In this document: positions 6,092-8,972 of the stretch, one piece after another | Layout of the letters: every line of letters begins with the position of its first letter | Numbering within the stretch: position 1 is the first letter of the stretch | NCBI GenBank assembly: GCA_038317685.1 | Contig: JBBQBQ010000135.1 | Coordinates: 1-8,972, forward strand | Origin: JBBQBQ01 sp038317685 | GTDB lineage: Bacteria > Desulfobacterota > Desulfuromonadia > Desulfuromonadales > DDH964 | Length of the DNA stretch: 8,972 nt | Reading direction: 5' to 3' | The notes under the pieces: model-generated | Told to the model about the DNA's origin: nothing | What the model saw: the letters and a program-made list of their open reading frames with translations, nothing else | Databases searched by the model: none | Translations under genes and position numbers: made by a program

Positions 6092-6109
6092 GTCAAGGAG
6101 AACCGGCAA

Positions 6110-6496
6110 ATGGATTACCAGATGGCACATCTTTGTTACCGGGTCCTGGATCTGCAGGCTTCCGAACGCTTCTATCGCGAGGCGCTCGGGTTCGAAGTCT
6201 CCAGGGAAAAAGACTTCCCGGGGAACTTTACCCTGCTGTACCTCCGCGCTCCGGGATCCCCTTTCGAGCTGGAATTGACCTTTAATTACGGGCGGTCCGA
6301 ACCATATCTGATCGGTGACGGGTTCAGCCACCTGGCGGTGACCGTAGCCGATCTTGAAGGATCCCACGCCCTCCACCGGGACCTGGGTTTCAAACCCGAG
6401 CCGATCAAGGGACTCGATCCGGAAGGCCAGGGGCGTTTTTATTTTCTGGCCGATCCCGACGGTTACCTGGTCGAGGTGGTCCGCCGAAAATCCTGA
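6110..6496 (+). CDS. gloA: Glyoxalase I-like VOC-family protein (lactoylglutathione lyase)
   Basis: This is a 128-residue vicinal-oxygen-chelate protein, slightly shorter than E. coli GloA (135). Two beta-alpha-beta-beta-beta modules can be traced, and all four metal ligands of glyoxalase I are present at matching positions: H7 (MAHLCYRV), E55 (ELELTFNYG), H74 (SHLAVTV) and E122 (PDGYLVEVV). The ELTFNYG and DPDGY strings are especially close to the Ni-type bacterial enzyme. Glyoxalase I isomerises the hemithioacetal of methylglyoxal and a thiol to S-lactoyl-thiol, detoxifying methylglyoxal in the cytoplasm. Start ATG 6110 has AAGGAG nine bases upstream. It follows the receiver-PilZ gene by 47 bases, so it may share its transcript, but a stable hairpin lies between. 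The thiol cofactor, and thus the exact substrate, is uncertain, and another VOC activity is possible. Confidence 0.85.
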   Translation: MDYQMAHLCYRVLDLQASERFYREALGFEVSREKDFPGNFTLLYLRAPGSPFELELTFNYGRSEPYLIGDGFSHLAVTVADLEGSHALHRDLGFKPEPIKGLDPEGQGRFYFLADPDGYLVEVVRRKS

Positions 6497-6546
6497 CCTC
6501 CTGCCGCCCCAACGATCGGATCTACCCTGCCGCTCCCTTTTCTTCC

Positions 6547-6575
6547 TTTACAAATAGGCGGCGAGTCTTTATTTT
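6547..6575 (+). promoter_or_regulatory. Sigma70-like promoter for lepA-lepB
   Basis: TTTACA (6547-6552, 5 of 6 to TTGACA), 17 bases, then TATTTT (6570-6575, 4 of 6 to TATAAT). It sits in a locally AT-rich patch within the 131-base gap between the glyoxalase gene and lepA. Transcription would start near 6582, giving a leader of about 45 nt. Read by eye. Confidence 0.55.
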
Positions 6576-6627
6576 ATCTGATTGCCTGCGGGCGTCACTT
6601 CCGAATTCCACTTGATTGATGTAAACC

Positions 6628-8433
6628 ATGGACCAAAGACTGATACGCAACTTTTCGATCATCGCCCACATCGACCACGGCAAGTCGACCCTGGCCGACC
6701 GGCTCCTTGAGGTCACCGGGACCCTCTCTGCCCGGGAGAAGACCGACCAGTTCCTCGACAAGATGGACCTGGAGCGGGAGCGGGGGATCACCATCAAGGC
6801 CCAGGCCGTGCGCCTGAAATACCGGGCCGACGATGGCAAAGACTATATCCTCAACCTGATCGACACTCCCGGACACGTCGACTTCACCTATGAAGTGAGC
6901 CGGTCCCTGACCGCCTGCGAAGGCGCGCTGCTGGTCGTCGATGCGTCCCAGGGGGTCGAGGCCCAGACCCTGGCCAACGTCTATCTGGCCCTCGACCAGG
7001 ACCTGGAGGTCTTCCCGGTCCTCAACAAGGTCGATCTGCCGAGTGCCGAACCGGAGCGGGTCAAGGCTGAGATCGAGGAGATCATCGGCCTCGACACCTC
7101 CGACGCGATTTCCGCCAGCGCCAAGGAAGGTCTCGGCATCCACGAGATTCTCGAAGCTATCGTGCGCCGGGTGCCGACCCCCAAGGGCGATCCGGCGGCC
7201 CCCTTGAAGGCGCTGATCTTCGACTCCTGGTACGATTCCTACCAAGGGGTGATCATCCTGGCCAGGATCTTCGACGGCGCCCTGAAAAAGGGTGACAAGA
7301 TCCAGCTCATGGCCAACCGGAAAACCTACGAAATCCTGAAAATAGGGGTCTTCTCTCCCCACCCGCTGGAGGTTCCGGAACTGACCGCCGGCGAAGTCGG
7401 CTTCGTCATCGCCGGCATCAAGGTGGTGCAGGACGCCAAGGTCGGCGATACCATCACTCATCTTCACCGGCCCACCGCCGCAGCCTACCCCGGCTTCAAA
7501 GAAGTCACGCCGATGGTCTTCTCCGGCCTGTACCCCATCGACACGGCCGATTACGATGATTTGCGCGATGCCCTGGAGAAGCTGCGTCTCAACGACTCCT
7601 CCTTTTCCTTCGAGCCGGAAAACTCCATGGCCCTCGGCTTCGGTTTTCGCTGCGGGTTTCTCGGCCTGCTCCACATGGAGATCATCCAGGAGCGGCTGGA
7701 GCGGGAATTCGGCGTCGATCTGATCACCACCGCACCGACCGTCGTCTACCGGGTGACGACGGTCCAGGGTGAACTGCTGCAGATCGAGAGTGCCAACAAG
7801 CTCCCCGAAGTTCAGTTCATCGACTTCATCGAGGAACCCTTCATCCTGGCCTCGGTGCATGTCCCCAACGAATTCGTGGGGGCGGTGCTGGCGCTCTGCG
7901 AGGAGAAGCGGGGGGCTCAGCGGGAGATCAAATATCTCACCGCCACCCGCGTCATGGTCGTCTACGAACTCCCTTTCAACGAAATCGTCATGGACTTTTT
8001 CGACCGCCTCAAGTCGATCACCCGCGGCTACGCCTCCCTCGACTATGAGCCCCTCGACTACCGGCGGAGCGAGTTGGTGCGGCTCAACGTACTGATCAAC
8101 GGTGAAATCGTTGACGCCCTGTCCTTGATCGTCCACCGTGACAAAGCCCAGTACCGCGGCCGGGAACTGGTCGCGAAGATGAAGGAATTCATCCCCCGCC
8201 AGCAATACGAAGTGGCCATTCAGGCGGCGATCGGCAATAAAGTCATCGCCCGGGAAACGGTCAAGGCGCTGCGCAAGGATGTCACCGCCAAGTGCTACGG
8301 CGGCGATATCACCCGCAAACGCAAGCTGCTGGAAAAACAGAAGGAGGGTAAAAAGCGCATGAAGCAGGTCGGGAGCGTCGAACTGCCTCAGGAAGCCTTC
8401 CTTGCCATCCTCAAGGTGAAAGAGCAGAAGTGA
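6628..8433 (+). CDS. lepA: Elongation factor 4 (ribosomal back-translocase LepA)
   Basis: LepA/EF4 is a translational GTPase that binds the ribosome and has been linked to back-translocation, initiation and 30S biogenesis. The protein is 601 residues, the standard length. All G-motifs are present: G1 AHIDHGKST (13-21), G2 region ERERGITIKAQ, G3 DTPGHVDF, G4 NKVDLP and G5 SASAKEG. Domain II (ALIFDSWYDSYQG onward), the EF-G-like domains III and V, and the LepA-specific C-terminal domain follow. The last ends in YGGDITRKRKLLEKQKEGKK and a basic tail typical of the family. The start ATG at 6628 is fixed by the conserved N-terminus, yet no Shine-Dalgarno sequence can be seen in the 20 bases before it. 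The stop overlaps the lepB start by one base (TGATG), the classic lepA-lepB operon arrangement. Confidence 0.98.
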   Translation: MDQRLIRNFSIIAHIDHGKSTLADRLLEVTGTLSAREKTDQFLDKMDLERERGITIKAQAVRLKYRADDGKDYILNLIDTPGHVDFTYEVSRSLTACEGALLVVDASQGVEAQTLANVYLALDQDLEVFPVLNKVDLPSAEPERVKAEIEEIIGLDTSDAISASAKEGLGIHEILEAIVRRVPTPKGDPAAPLKALIFDSWYDSYQGVIILARIFDGALKKGDKIQLMANRKTYEILKIGVFSPHPLEVPELTAGEVGFVIAGIKVVQDAKVGDTITHLHRPTAAAYPGFKEVTPMVFSGLYPIDTADYDDLRDALEKLRLNDSSFSFEPENSMALGFGFRCGFLGLLHMEIIQERLEREFGVDLITTAPTVVYRVTTVQGELLQIESANKLPEVQFIDFIEEPFILASVHVPNEFVGAVLALCEEKRGAQREIKYLTATRVMVVYELPFNEIVMDFFDRLKSITRGYASLDYEPLDYRRSELVRLNVLINGEIVDALSLIVHRDKAQYRGRELVAKMKEFIPRQQYEVAIQAAIGNKVIARETVKALRKDVTAKCYGGDITRKRKLLEKQKEGKKRMKQVGSVELPQEAFLAILKVKEQK

Positions 8434-8972
8434 TGAGCAAAAAACTGGAACAGCCGGCAGCCCCGGCCGCCGCTCCCGGACGGCCCGCTCCCAAGGGCAA
8501 ATTCCGCGAAACCGTCGAAGCCGTGGCCGTTGCCCTGATCCTGGCGCTGGTGATCCGCACCTTCATCGTCCAGGCGTTCAAGATCCCCTCCGGGTCGATG
8601 GAGGACACCCTGCTGATCGGCGACCACCTGCTGGTCAATAAATTTCTCTACGGGGTCCAGTTCCCCTTCAGCGACCAGCGTTATTTTACGATCCGCCACC
8701 CCCAGCGCGGCGATGTCGTCGTGTTCGAGTTTCCCGAGGACACCCGCAATCCCAACCTTTCTTTCTGGGAGCGGAAAGATTTCATCAAGCGCGTCATCGG
8801 CACGCCGGGAGACGTGGTGGAGATCCGCGCCAAGCACGTCTACATCAACGGCCAGCTCTATCAGATCCCCCAGGAGGATCATAAGGATCCGAATCTGATC
8901 GAGCCGGCCGCCGGCTGCGATGCCACCGACTTTCCACGGCCCCAGTGGTGCCGTGACTTCATGCCGCCGATC
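8433..8972 (+). CDS. lepB: Signal peptidase I (3' end beyond the window)
   Basis: The first 180 residues are visible and the frame is open to the window edge. Signal peptidase I removes signal peptides from exported proteins at the outer face of the inner membrane. A short Ala/Pro/Lys-rich cytoplasmic head (1-26) precedes one hydrophobic segment (about 28-46). Then comes AFKIPSGSM (48-56) with catalytic serine S55, GDHLLVNKFLYG (63-74), HPQRGDVVVFEFP (89-101), and FIKRVIGTPGD (117-127) with the general-base lysine K119. This is the complete Ser-Lys dyad. The single N-terminal membrane anchor fits the smaller form of the family found in many bacteria other than E. coli, which has two. The ATG shares one base with the lepA stop, so translation is probably coupled. 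The remaining part, including the end of the beta-sheet domain, is not in the window. Confidence 0.96.
   Translation, partial: MSKKLEQPAAPAAAPGRPAPKGKFRETVEAVAVALILALVIRTFIVQAFKIPSGSMEDTLLIGDHLLVNKFLYGVQFPFSDQRYFTIRHPQRGDVVVFEFPEDTRNPNLSFWERKDFIKRVIGTPGDVVEIRAKHVYINGQLYQIPQEDHKDPNLIEPAAGCDATDFPRPQWCRDFMPPI

Noticed and set aside
4445..6496. MBL protein plus gloA as a glyoxalase II / glyoxalase I detoxification pair
   Set aside because: The MBL protein has the GCAHAGIVN, GGTH and HCTG motifs of the DHPS-like subgroup, not the glyoxalase II pattern. A separate regulator gene and a possible terminator lie between them.
6595..8205. 536-residue open frame antisense to lepA
   Set aside because: It lies wholly opposite the highly conserved lepA coding region, has no family resemblance, and is of the kind generated by GC-rich codon usage.
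1..8972. Search by eye for CRISPR repeats, insertion sequences, tRNA genes, phage or toxin-antitoxin genes
   Set aside because: No spaced repeats, terminal inverted repeats, transposase motifs or cloverleaf-like sequences were seen. Nearly all the window is accounted for by conserved chromosomal genes.

Overview
The window is high-GC, densely packed bacterial chromosome made of housekeeping and small metabolic genes. I see no mobile element, CRISPR array, rRNA or tRNA. The mix of genes (a DUF1858 CxxC protein, a type-2 dGTPase-like HD protein, a fused receiver-PilZ protein, a dihydropterin-synthase-like MBL protein, lepA followed by lepB) and the protein wording suggest a deltaproteobacterium in the broad sense, probably Desulfuromonadales/Geobacterales. 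That assignment is inference from family resemblance and was not tested by a search.

Layout. (1) Positions 1-1328, plus strand: the 3' part of a queE-like radical SAM gene, then a creatininase-family amidohydrolase 23 nt downstream. (2) Positions 1333-2619, minus strand: an rsmD-coaD-DUF1858 operon with ATGA coupling between rsmD and coaD, driven by a good sigma70-like promoter. (3) Positions 2810-3943, plus strand: a dGTPase-like HD hydrolase, divergent from rsmD, with an extended -10 promoter. (4) Positions 3977-4270, minus strand: yhbY, a small ribosome-assembly RNA-binding protein, with its own extended -10 promoter. (5) Positions 4445-6496, plus strand: an MBL-fold hydrolase with a TTG start, a receiver-PilZ protein and a glyoxalase-I-like protein. 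A possible terminator follows the first of these and a strong GC hairpin precedes the third. (6) Positions 6628-8972, plus strand: lepA overlapping a truncated lepB by one base, preceded by a sigma70-like promoter.

How the genes fit together. rsmD, yhbY and lepA all concern the ribosome or translation. coaD makes dephospho-CoA, and lepB matures exported proteins. The queE-like gene and the creatininase-family gene may form a GTP-derived (deazaguanine or pterin) metabolic pair, but that is only guilt by association. No convincing new multi-gene system is visible. The points most worth a second look are the receiver-PilZ protein, which departs from consensus in both domains, the queE-creatininase pair, and the long GC hairpin just before the glyoxalase gene's Shine-Dalgarno sequence.
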